A DNA stretch of 64,000 nt from Saccharolobus shibatae B12 (GTDB taxonomy: Archaea; Thermoproteota; Thermoprotei_A; Sulfolobales; Sulfolobaceae): the NCBI RefSeq assembly GCF_019175345.1, contig NZ_CP077717.1, positions 1,154,001-1,218,000 of the forward strand. Reading direction: 5' to 3'. Of this stretch, positions 55,306-64,000 are shown in pieces. Both the position numbers and the translations under genes were made by a program. The stretch's first letter is position 1, and each line of letters begins with the position of its first letter. A model generated the notes under the pieces. That model searched no databases, was not told the DNA's origin, and worked only from the letters and a program-made list of their open reading frames with translations.

Positions 55306-56460
55306 ATGGTGTTCTATTATAAGCAGGGAGAATTGCCTAAAAAGAGACACACTGTGTTTACTAAGGACGGCAAATTGGTAAGGGAGGAGGTATTTGGGAT
55401 AAACGGATTTAGCGGTAGATACTCGCTTCTTTATCACTTGAATCCTCCAACTAGGATAGTCAGGTTGGAGGAGTGGAAAGATAACTCTATACAGGAATGG
55501 AAAAGTTCTGGATATAGACATCATAAACTATCTACCTCAAAGCTAAGGGAGTCTAACGATGCGTTCTTAGACCGTATAACGCTCCTCTTTAATGAAGATA
55601 CTTTTATTTCCTACGTAAAAACTAGTGAAGGTGAAAGTAAAGTTTTTTATAGAAACGCCGACTTCGATGAGATATATTATGTTCATGAAGGTGAAATACT
55701 TTTTAAAAGTTTGTTTGGAGAGATAAATGTAAGTCAAGGGGATTATTTAGTTGTTCCAAGGGGGACTACTTACACATTTGTATTCAAGAAGTATTCAGAG
55801 TTATTAGTGGTAGAGGGTAAGCAAGTTGAATTGCCTAAAAACTATCGGAACGAATATGGGCAATTAGTTGAGGGATCCTTTTATTATAACAGAGACATAA
55901 GATTACCTACATTACGTACTTACGATGAAAAAGGGAATTATAGGCTAGTAATCAAAACTTCTAACGGTTTTCAATTCGTGGAGCTAGATACTCATCCCTT
56001 TGATGTTGTGGGATGGGATGGTTATTTGTACCCATTTGCGTTGAGCGTTTATGATTTAGAGCCTATTACGGGCAAACTACATCAACCACCTACGATGTAC
56101 ACTACCTTTACGGCGAGTAATTTTGTAGTTTGTACGTTTGTCCCGAGGCTCTTTGATTATCACCCACAAGCGGTCCCAATATCCTATTATCATAATAATG
56201 TGGATGCGGATGAGATGATTTTCTACTCATCTGGACAATTCATGAGTAGGCGGGGGATAAGCAAAGGTGATATAACGTTGCATAGGGGTGGGCATATTCA
56301 TGGTCCACAACCCGGTGCAGTCGAATTAAGCCTTAATAAAAGGGGTACATACAACGATGAGGTTGCCGTTATGGTCGAGACACAGAAAAGACTGAAAGTG
56401 TCTCTATATGCAAAGGAAATAGACGACCCATCGTATCCACTTTCATGGTATAATTATTAA
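55306..56460 (+). CDS. hmgA: homogentisate 1,2-dioxygenase
   Basis: A 384-residue cupin. The C-terminal half carries the family core: HPFDVVGWDGYLYPFAL, EPITGKLHQPPTMYTTF, DYHPQAVPISYYHNN with iron-ligand His and the DADE glutamate, and HRGGHIHGPQPG with the third ligand. It opens the ring of homogentisate to maleylacetoacetate in tyrosine/phenylalanine breakdown. The N-terminal half is shorter than in the mammalian enzyme, as in bacterial types. Confidence 0.92.
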   Translation: MVFYYKQGELPKKRHTVFTKDGKLVREEVFGINGFSGRYSLLYHLNPPTRIVRLEEWKDNSIQEWKSSGYRHHKLSTSKLRESNDAFLDRITLLFNEDTFISYVKTSEGESKVFYRNADFDEIYYVHEGEILFKSLFGEINVSQGDYLVVPRGTTYTFVFKKYSELLVVEGKQVELPKNYRNEYGQLVEGSFYYNRDIRLPTLRTYDEKGNYRLVIKTSNGFQFVELDTHPFDVVGWDGYLYPFALSVYDLEPITGKLHQPPTMYTTFTASNFVVCTFVPRLFDYHPQAVPISYYHNNVDADEMIFYSSGQFMSRRGISKGDITLHRGGHIHGPQPGAVELSLNKRGTYNDEVAVMVETQKRLKVSLYAKEIDDPSYPLSWYNY

Positions 56461-56492
56461 AATTTTTATACTTCACTCTATTAACTTAATTT

Positions 56493-57137
56493 ATGGAAAA
56501 ATTATTATTAATGGATATCGGTCTTTCACATGCAAATTGTTGGACCGAATTAACCAGCAGATATAGTGTCAATATAAAACTATTGTCCCAAAATTTCACA
56601 GACGATAAATTCTTCTCATCGAAAGTTTTGATCTTGGGTAAGGATACGAAGAATTTCATAAAGGAGCTAAAATGTAATGAAAATATGAAGATAGAGAAGC
56701 TCGATTACCTGGATGACGCGTGTTTATTGGAGTTTACTTATCCAAGACAAAACTCTATCTCCAACTTATTTCATGAGACCAACTCCATAGTGGTATCTCA
56801 TAGGATATTTGATGGGATAGAGAAGTGGAAAGTAATAATTAATTCCTCTAAATTACCTCATGTACAAGAGAGATTACAAAATTCTGGAAATTTGATATCT
56901 TTTAGAGAAATGAAACCAAAGAAGTTAGAGAAAGCTATAAATGGGTTGACTGATAAGAACTTGAGATTACTTAAATTTGCTTACGTCCGTGGACTATTTG
57001 AATTTCCTAGGCGCAATACGCTAATGGGCTTAAGTAGCGAGCTAGGAATTAAGCCAAATACCCTTTTATATCATATAAGGAAGTCAGAGAATGCATTACT
57101 AGAAATTTTGCTGGAAGAGTATTATAGTTTATTATAG
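56493..57137 (+). CDS. HTH-10 (Bat-like) transcriptional regulator
   Basis: A 214-residue protein ending with the bacterio-opsin activator-type HTH_10 domain (LTDKNLRLLKFAYVRGLFEFPRR ... LSSELGIKPNTLLYHIRKSENALLE). The N-terminal 140 residues are a ligand/sensor domain of unknown type. It follows hmgA by 33 bp, so it may control homogentisate breakdown. Confidence 0.85.
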   Translation: MEKLLLMDIGLSHANCWTELTSRYSVNIKLLSQNFTDDKFFSSKVLILGKDTKNFIKELKCNENMKIEKLDYLDDACLLEFTYPRQNSISNLFHETNSIVVSHRIFDGIEKWKVIINSSKLPHVQERLQNSGNLISFREMKPKKLEKAINGLTDKNLRLLKFAYVRGLFEFPRRNTLMGLSSELGIKPNTLLYHIRKSENALLEILLEEYYSLL

Positions 57138-57171
57138 CAAAATTTTAAAATATAAAGAGTAATGGAAGAGT

Positions 57172-57981
57172 ATGAGTGTAAATAGAATCTATCTGTTAGA
57201 CCATGGTAAGATAAATGCGGATATGGGCTGGTTTCTTCCCACTCCAATGACAGCAGAGGAAATGAAGAATCCTAAACCACGTTCTTGGGTCAGCGTAAAT
57301 GTTATCAGTGTTTTAATTGAACATACGGATGGTATAATACTTTTCGATACGGGCATTCCAGATAAAACGGAGGAAAAATGGCCACAAATGGCATTAAATG
57401 TTTTCCCAGTAAGCCAATTTTCTGATGTAAACAAAATGGAAAACCAGTTAAAGCTTATAGGCTTAAAACCAGAAGACATCCACTTCATAGTCTTTTCTCA
57501 TTTACATTTAGACCACGCGGGAAATCTAGAAGTTTTCAAAAGCTTTAAGCCATCAGTAATAGTCCATGAAAAGGAACTAAAATACGCTCTATTAAATGTT
57601 TGGCTAAATAAACCGGTTCCTTATCTGATGAGAGATTTGGAAATATTACGCGATATGAATGTAGTTCCTATATCAAGCGAATACCTAGAAATATTACCTG
57701 GAGTTGAGGTATACCTATTTGGAGGCCATACTCCAGGCTCCTTAGTATTAAAGTTAAGAACGCAAAATGACAACAACTATATACTAACTGGCGATTTCAT
57801 ACATGTCCCAGAAGAGCTAGATTTTGAAAGTAAAGGTTGGCTGTTAGGTAATGCTGAGGAGTATTATACTAGGATAAGACTACTTAAGAGCATGATGAGA
57901 ATGCCAAGGACAAATATTATAATATCACACGATCCAAAATTATGGGAAAAGTATCCTAAAGCGCCAAAGGAGCTCAAGTAA
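57172..57981 (+). CDS. metallo-beta-lactamase fold hydrolase, lactonase-like
   Basis: A 269-residue MBL protein of the AttM/AiiA N-acyl-homoserine lactonase type: HLHLDHAGN (HxHxDH), FGGHTPGS, TGDFIH and SHDPKLW. It may hydrolyse a lactone or thioester. It is in the hmgA-regulator run, 35 bp from the regulator, on the same strand. Confidence 0.85.
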   Translation: MSVNRIYLLDHGKINADMGWFLPTPMTAEEMKNPKPRSWVSVNVISVLIEHTDGIILFDTGIPDKTEEKWPQMALNVFPVSQFSDVNKMENQLKLIGLKPEDIHFIVFSHLHLDHAGNLEVFKSFKPSVIVHEKELKYALLNVWLNKPVPYLMRDLEILRDMNVVPISSEYLEILPGVEVYLFGGHTPGSLVLKLRTQNDNNYILTGDFIHVPEELDFESKGWLLGNAEEYYTRIRLLKSMMRMPRTNIIISHDPKLWEKYPKAPKELK

Positions 57982-58026
57982 GGATGTTTTTACATAAAAG
58001 GAAAAATTTCAAAAACTTATAATTGG

Positions 58027-59712
58027 TTATCCTCGATTTAATTTTTTAAGGAATATTAGGGCTGGTAATAACAAATCTATGGCATCTTCTACTTTATATA
58101 TGGCGTGGCCGAGATTCGGTATTACGTGAAATTCATAAGTTTTACCATTTTTATGTAACTCTTGTACATATCTCATGACTGGACTTAATGGAGTTCTGGT
58201 ATCATTCTGAGAGTGGATTATACATAATGGTACTTTGACGTTACTTGCATAAGTAATTGGAGACCTCTCCCTCATCAATTCTATATTTTTACCATTGAAC
58301 AGTATCTCCATGAACCCTCTAAACAACGAATCAGACAAGTCGTACATCTCAACCCAATCAGCAACCGCTGCACCAGCTATACCGAAATCCCACTTACTAG
58401 CCTCTTTTCCTACCGCTAATAGCGTCATATATCCACCATAACTATAACCCATTATTCCCACCTTATTTGCAATTCCAGACTCTACAGCATAATCCCTTAC
58501 CTTAACAACATCCCTTAAGTCACCACCTCCAGGATCTCCAATATTCATTAGCATAAATCTACTTCCGTAGCCAGTTGATCCCCTATAATTAGGTGCAATA
58601 ACGTTATAACCAGCTAACACTAGAGGTGCGATTAACAAATCCCAACTGTTGTCAACTTCAGACCACGGCCCTCCATGTACATATATTATTGTACTCCCTG
58701 GAACTTTTCTCTTTATAACCCATGCGGGTACGTCAACATCCGTCTTCAACTTGACGTAATCAAGTTCACCCATATCGACCTTCCTATTGTCTACAACGAT
58801 CTCGGTCTTTCCCTCTCTATTTGCCTTGTATATTTTATAAGGTGATACTAAGGAGGAATGGGAAAAGTATATTTCGTCACCTATTCTGGTTGCACCACTT
58901 ATGGTACCCCTTGGAGTTTTGATCTCTTTACCGTTATCAAATAGTCTAGATTCACCATCTCTTTTTGCTATTACTAACGAATCCTCCGGGTCGTAATATA
59001 TCTCAACTGGCTTAAATTCAATAGGAATTTCAACTCTCTTATACTCCTTACTCTCTATGTCATAGGTGTAAACCCAATAAGATTCACCTAATGTTTCGTA
59101 GTCGCTTATCAAGTAGACTTTATTTCCCATTAGATAATACGCATTGGTTACGCTCCCTTCTTTCGGTGTTAATACTTGCATCTCTCCACTAAAGTTAATT
59201 ATGAAGAACTCTTGTGATCTTGGATTTCCCTTCAATACTCCCGAACCTATAATGCATTTCTCGTTAATGTCTGTAACAAATGAGAAGGGAGGTATTGTAG
59301 TAAGTTTACTTAATTTTCCGTTCTCGATAACGTATATTGAGGTTTCACTTTGTGAGGAACCAGTTAATACTATACGCTTGCTATCATAAGCTAAAGAAGA
59401 AATTCTAACCCTTGGTGACTCAATTTGAAACTCCTCCCCTTTCAAATTTGCTATATATACTGCGTGAATTTCCTTTCCCTTTTCTACATCTCTTGCAAAG
59501 GGTATGAAGTCCAAGTTAGATTTTGGTCTTGTTGTAACTGCTATTGGTGATTTTGTTAACTTTACACTTTTTCCATTAACTAAAGCATAAATGCTTATTT
59601 CCCCTTCAGATGTTGCCAAGTATATTAAATTATTCCTTAACTTGCCTAATACACCATATATTGGAATTTTAACCGTTTCCTCTAAAAGTTTCACGAGCTC
59701 TGCATACTCCAT
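58027..59712 (-). CDS. S9-family prolyl/acylaminoacyl peptidase
   Basis: A 561-residue two-domain enzyme: an N-terminal seven-bladed propeller (about 1-320) and a C-terminal alpha/beta hydrolase with HGGPW, the GYSYGGYM nucleophile, the Asp of SQNDTRTP and the His of LGHAI. It removes acylated or dipeptide N-terminal residues from oligopeptides. It stands alone. Confidence 0.93.
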   Translation of the reverse strand: MEYAELVKLLEETVKIPIYGVLGKLRNNLIYLATSEGEISIYALVNGKSVKLTKSPIAVTTRPKSNLDFIPFARDVEKGKEIHAVYIANLKGEEFQIESPRVRISSLAYDSKRIVLTGSSQSETSIYVIENGKLSKLTTIPPFSFVTDINEKCIIGSGVLKGNPRSQEFFIINFSGEMQVLTPKEGSVTNAYYLMGNKVYLISDYETLGESYWVYTYDIESKEYKRVEIPIEFKPVEIYYDPEDSLVIAKRDGESRLFDNGKEIKTPRGTISGATRIGDEIYFSHSSLVSPYKIYKANREGKTEIVVDNRKVDMGELDYVKLKTDVDVPAWVIKRKVPGSTIIYVHGGPWSEVDNSWDLLIAPLVLAGYNVIAPNYRGSTGYGSRFMLMNIGDPGGGDLRDVVKVRDYAVESGIANKVGIMGYSYGGYMTLLAVGKEASKWDFGIAGAAVADWVEMYDLSDSLFRGFMEILFNGKNIELMRERSPITYASNVKVPLCIIHSQNDTRTPLSPVMRYVQELHKNGKTYEFHVIPNLGHAIYKVEDAIDLLLPALIFLKKLNRG

Positions 59713-59779
59713 ATAATGGATTTGTGTTCATAATATATTAATACTTTTTTACAAGGTTTTCATAAGGGAAAAATTTATC

Positions 59780-60850
<1,071 letters not shown>

Positions 60851-60862
<12 letters not shown>

Positions 60863-61120
60863 TTTTTCTTCTAGATATCTCAATATATCATTTATATTCT
60901 GAGTATTGCTATCACTATTAAGTATTGAATTTAAATCACTACTTTTTATTACGATATGTCGTAGCTTCTCATCACAGTAGTAGAATTCTAGTTTTAAGTC
61001 CTTGTGGGTGTATTCATTAACCTTAATTATTCCCTCATAAACGTAACTTCTAGTCTTAAACATGCTCATTTTTGTCTTTATGAAAGTCTCTACATCTTTC
61101 AGAACGTTTTCACTTTCCAT
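60851..61120 (-). CDS. small hypothetical protein
   Basis: An 89-residue soluble charged protein with one Cys and alternating strands. No family is recognised. It is convergent with the AAA ATPase and has its own AT-rich promoter region of about 215 bp upstream, which shows no other feature. Confidence 0.55.
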
Positions 61121-61335
61121 AATTATTATAGTGTAAAGTCAAGTTTTTATATGTTCATAAAAAGCTCATTCCTATTGTGCTGAGTATTGACGTAATAATT
61201 AAGGCAATTGCTAGAGATAGATAAATGAGATTGTGTGTATCACATATGCAGAAAGTAAAAAGGGGATTGTCACAGATAGTACTGAAAGCGTCTTATTCAT
61301 AAATTGATATGAAAGTTAATAATAAAAAGGTTAAC

Positions 61336-62889
61336 TTAATCGTATACAGTCCTAGCCTGTTCTCTCATAAACGAGAGGAGATAATACGGCCCTCCAGCGT
61401 TCCTCCCAGTCCAACCAGAATCCTTCCAACCTCCAAAAGGCTGTACACCGGGCATAGCTCCAGTAGTTGATCCAACAGTTCTATTAGCATATACAACTCC
61501 AGCCTCAATATGGTCGAAGAAATATTGTATCTCCTTTGGATCTTCAGAGAAGATACCTGCAGTTAAGCCATAATCAACATCGTTTGCAAGTTTTACAGCT
61601 TCTTCAAGATTCCGGACCTCCTTTACTAGTAAGATTGGTACGAATAATTCAGTTTTCCACAATGGGCTCGAGTATGGCAAGTCTACAATTATCGTTGGTT
61701 CAACTAGATAACTTTTCTCGTCATCGATTACCCTTCCTCCCACTAGTATTTTACCACCCTCTTCGACCGCTTGTTTAACGTATCTTCTAAACTTCTCAAT
61801 AGCCCCCTTATTTATTAGTGGACCTAAGAAGGTCTCCCTTTTTCTCGGATCACCTATTACACTCTTCTCAACTTTCTCCTTCATTCTCTTCAAGAACTCA
61901 TCATATATTGGGCTCTCGATAAATACCCTAGAAGTTGCACTGCATTTTTGCCCTCCAAATCCGAAAGCACCCCTAAAAGTACCTTCAACTGCCTTATTTA
62001 AATCGGCCCTTGCGGTAATTATTGTAGCATTCTTTCCACCCAATTCTAGAACAGCTGGTCTCGGCTTTCTATTTATAAACGTCTTTAGTAACCTGTGACC
62101 AACATCCCTAGATCCAGTAAATGCGAAACCGTCAACCTCATCCAATGCTGGAGTTACAAGCTCTCCAGGTATTGTGACGTAATTTACTGCTTCAGGTGGG
62201 AATCCAGCTCTTCTCATAATGGTTACAAGCATATAGGCTGAAACTGGAGTATCTGATGACGGCTTCACTACTACTGTATTTCCAGTCAGTAGTGCTCCTA
62301 AAGTCATTGTGGCAGTAATCGCCAATGGAAAGTTGAATGGAGAAATGATTAACCAAGTACCATAGGGCCTCATTACCGAAAATGCTTTCTCGTTCTTGTA
62401 TATTCTACCTTCCATCTGTCTTATGTATCCCCTATTATCCTCCAAAAGCTTAGCGTAATAGAGAAAGTAATCAATGGTTTCGTCTACTTCTGCTATTGCT
62501 TCATATCTGTTTTTACCGTTTTCGTAAGTTATTATTGCGGCAAGCTCGAACTTTCTTCTCCTTAGCTCCTCAGCTGCTTTATACGCAAACTCTACCCTAT
62601 CTTTCCAATCTGAGTACTGCCAATAATCAAAGGATTTTCTAGCAATCTTTATTGCGTTACGTAAATTAGTTCCATCATCCTTTTGAGTAATTGCGAAAGT
62701 TAAACTTGTGTCAACCGGAGTTTTAACTATATACTTGGATGAAAGTTTGATTTCATCCTTACCAATCAAGATAGGATAATCCTTTCCAAGTTCAATATGA
62801 TCTAACGCTCTTTCATATTCCTTATGAAATTCCTCCTCCCTTCTCTCCTCTACATATCTTTGATAAGTTTTTTCATTTACAAATACCAT
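61336..62889 (-). CDS. aldehyde dehydrogenase, 1-pyrroline-5-carboxylate dehydrogenase-like
   Basis: A 517-residue ALDH from the ATG at 62889 (MVFVNEKTYQRY); a TATA-like CTTATATTC lies about 27 bp upstream, so the longer frame to 62934 is unlikely. Catalytic Cys is in GFGGQKCSATS and the general base Glu in LELGGKN. Length and the DRVEFAYKAAEELRRRKFELAA segment suit P5C dehydrogenases, which turn glutamate semialdehyde into glutamate in proline breakdown. No proline dehydrogenase is in the window. Confidence 0.87.
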   Translation of the reverse strand: MVFVNEKTYQRYVEERREEEFHKEYERALDHIELGKDYPILIGKDEIKLSSKYIVKTPVDTSLTFAITQKDDGTNLRNAIKIARKSFDYWQYSDWKDRVEFAYKAAEELRRRKFELAAIITYENGKNRYEAIAEVDETIDYFLYYAKLLEDNRGYIRQMEGRIYKNEKAFSVMRPYGTWLIISPFNFPLAITATMTLGALLTGNTVVVKPSSDTPVSAYMLVTIMRRAGFPPEAVNYVTIPGELVTPALDEVDGFAFTGSRDVGHRLLKTFINRKPRPAVLELGGKNATIITARADLNKAVEGTFRGAFGFGGQKCSATSRVFIESPIYDEFLKRMKEKVEKSVIGDPRKRETFLGPLINKGAIEKFRRYVKQAVEEGGKILVGGRVIDDEKSYLVEPTIIVDLPYSSPLWKTELFVPILLVKEVRNLEEAVKLANDVDYGLTAGIFSEDPKEIQYFFDHIEAGVVYANRTVGSTTGAMPGVQPFGGWKDSGWTGRNAGGPYYLLSFMREQARTVYD

Positions 62890-62982
62890 ATATAATATTT
62901 GATAGCTAGGAATATAAGAGACTATTCCACCCACATATTGACTAGGAAAAATATTTAATCTAATTTTTCTCGTTAAATATTA

Positions 62983-63576
62983 ATGAAAAAAGCTGAGTTA
63001 TTATTCAACGCATACAAGAGTAGGAAGGAAATAGAACCCTTTCCCCTAACTGAAGATGAGGCTAAGAAGGTTAAGGAGGAATTTATAGACATTCTTATAA
63101 ATAGCGAGGGTTTAGGCGGGTATAAATTATCTGGTTTCGGGGAAGGAGTATTGACAAAGGCAATGATAACCAGAGAAAATACGGTAGAATTGTGGTTTAG
63201 AAATCACAAATTAGAAGTTGAGATAGTTGCCCTAGTTGAAAACGGCGAAGTTAAAAGGACATTCCTAGGATTGGAAATCCCAGCTCCAAGGTTTACTACA
63301 TGGGATCTCCCTTCACATTACATTGTTGCAGATAATATCTTTGCAGCTAGGTTATATGTAGGACCAGAAATTGATCCTCCTTTCGGTTCATTTAAGCTTT
63401 ATATAAACGATAAGTTTGTAGGAGAAGGTGAGCCAAAATACAAGCCAGAGGAAAAGGTTAGGGAGCACATGAGGGGTTACGTTTCCTTGGGAGTATTTAT
63501 TGGTCCAACCAGCGTTAAAAAAGGAGATAAGATAAGGGTGGAGGGTAAGAAAAGTATAAGCGTAAGTCTAATATGA
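62983..63576 (+). CDS. 2-keto-4-pentenoate hydratase-like protein
   Basis: A 197-residue protein of probable hydratase/FAH-superfamily type, shorter than the 250-260 residues usual for such hydratases. The [12 protein letters not shown] segment and the later [14 protein letters not shown] tail match the pattern loosely. No metal-ligand triad can be placed with confidence. It is divergent from the ALDH gene. Confidence 0.5.
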   Translation: MKKAELLFNAYKSRKEIEPFPLTEDEAKKVKEEFIDILINSEGLGGYKLSGFGEGVLTKAMITRENTVELWFRNHKLEVEIVALVENGEVKRTFLGLEIPAPRFTTWDLPSHYIVADNIFAARLYVGPEIDPPFGSFKLYINDKFVGEGEPKYKPEEKVREHMRGYVSLGVFIGPTSVKKGDKIRVEGKKSISVSLI

Positions 63577-63620
63577 GTTGGAAATAGTTTTTTAACCAAT
63601 TATTGAGGAAGCAAAGAGAT

Positions 63621-64000
63621 ATGATTGTAAGTGTTACAGCTGAGCTTGGCTTGGACATTGGTCAAAATTTCGCTGGAGGCTTAGGTATTCTCGAAGGGGA
63701 TAAATTTTACGCTGCATCTAGATTAGGTATTAACTATACAGTAATTACGTTATTTTACAGAAGAGGCTACGTTAACGGAGAGGAAAAACAAAAAGAACTA
63801 TTATCTAATTTAAATAAGGAATGGGAAAGTGAAATTACCCTTGGAGGTCAAAGAATAAAGGTCGAATATTTGGCTTACACTTTAAATACTGCAAAAGCTA
63901 TCTTTGCTAATCCATTAAACACTAACTTTAATGAACAACTTTACGTGGAGAATAGCGACGAGGAGAGGTTTTATAAATGTCTTCTATTAGCTAGGGTTGC
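63621..64000 (+). CDS. glgP: alpha-glucan (glycogen) phosphorylase, N-terminal part
   Basis: The frame runs off the right edge. The visible 126 residues include ELGLDIGQNFAGGLGILEGD and FYAASRLGINYTVITLFYRRGYV, the conserved start of the archaeal/thermophile glycogen phosphorylase family, which releases glucose-1-phosphate from glycogen using pyridoxal phosphate. The ATG lies 44 bp after the preceding gene. Confidence 0.9.
   Translation, partial: MIVSVTAELGLDIGQNFAGGLGILEGDKFYAASRLGINYTVITLFYRRGYVNGEEKQKELLSNLNKEWESEITLGGQRIKVEYLAYTLNTAKAIFANPLNTNFNEQLYVENSDEERFYKCLLLARV

Overview
The window is chromosomal DNA from a Sulfolobales archaeon, most likely Sulfolobus (Saccharolobus) islandicus or a very close relative. 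The evidence is the AT-rich sequence, the many leaderless genes with a TATA box about 26 bp before the start codon, sulfocyanin, an R2-like oxidase, 3-hydroxypropionate/4-hydroxybutyrate-cycle type enzymes, an ISC1048-like IS630 element, and a phosphotriesterase-like lactonase that is nearly identical, from memory, to the SsoPox/SisLac proteins. I see no tRNA, rRNA or CRISPR array.

Region 1 (1-9 kb) is housekeeping: a Sir2 deacetylase cut by the window edge, a sugar nucleotidyltransferase, Ogt, a threonyl-tRNA synthetase of the editing-less type, an Alg13/14-like (Agl24-like) glycosyltransferase, an endonuclease III-like protein that lacks both catalytic residues, and succinyl-CoA synthetase (sucC, then sucD with no ordinary start codon). 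Region 2 (9-13.5 kb) has sulfocyanin with an unknown membrane protein, an iron-type alcohol dehydrogenase and an orphan ParA-like ATPase.

Region 3 (13.5-47 kb) is a large acyl-CoA, ester and glycerol catabolic island. It holds HSL-family esterases, an acryloyl-CoA-reductase-like MDR enzyme, thiolases, two acyl-CoA dehydrogenases, two acyl-CoA synthetases, a fused hydroxyacyl-CoA dehydrogenase/enoyl-CoA hydratase, R2lox, an HpaB/4-hydroxybutyryl-CoA-dehydratase paralogue, two related MFS carriers, a thiolase-like/DUF35 pair, SCP2 and SRPBCC small proteins, metallo-beta-lactamases, a FAH-family enzyme, the lactonase, and glycerol-3-phosphate dehydrogenase with glycerol kinase. A TetR regulator sits in the middle. 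The arrangement resembles the FadR-controlled fatty-acid cluster described in S. acidocaldarius. The genes together would hydrolyse esters, activate and beta-oxidise the acyl chains, and take the glycerol to dihydroxyacetone phosphate. The island carries damage: one esterase gene is split by an IS630 element and lacks an ATG, and the glycerol facilitator next to glpK is a short remnant.

Region 4 (47-54 kb) has an MFS carrier, an ABC-2 exporter with a PadR repressor and a clear pair of palindromic operators, an archaeal AAA ATPase, a short transposase-like remnant with a long start-codon hairpin, a hotdog thioesterase, and a previously unlabelled 308-bp miniature transposon with 8-bp target duplication and a second 185-bp inverted-repeat unit inside it. 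Region 5 (54-64 kb) has a luciferase-like oxidoreductase, homogentisate dioxygenase with an HTH-10 regulator and a lactonase-like hydrolase, an S9 peptidase, a second AAA ATPase, a pyrroline-5-carboxylate dehydrogenase-like ALDH, a hydratase-like protein and the start of glycogen phosphorylase.
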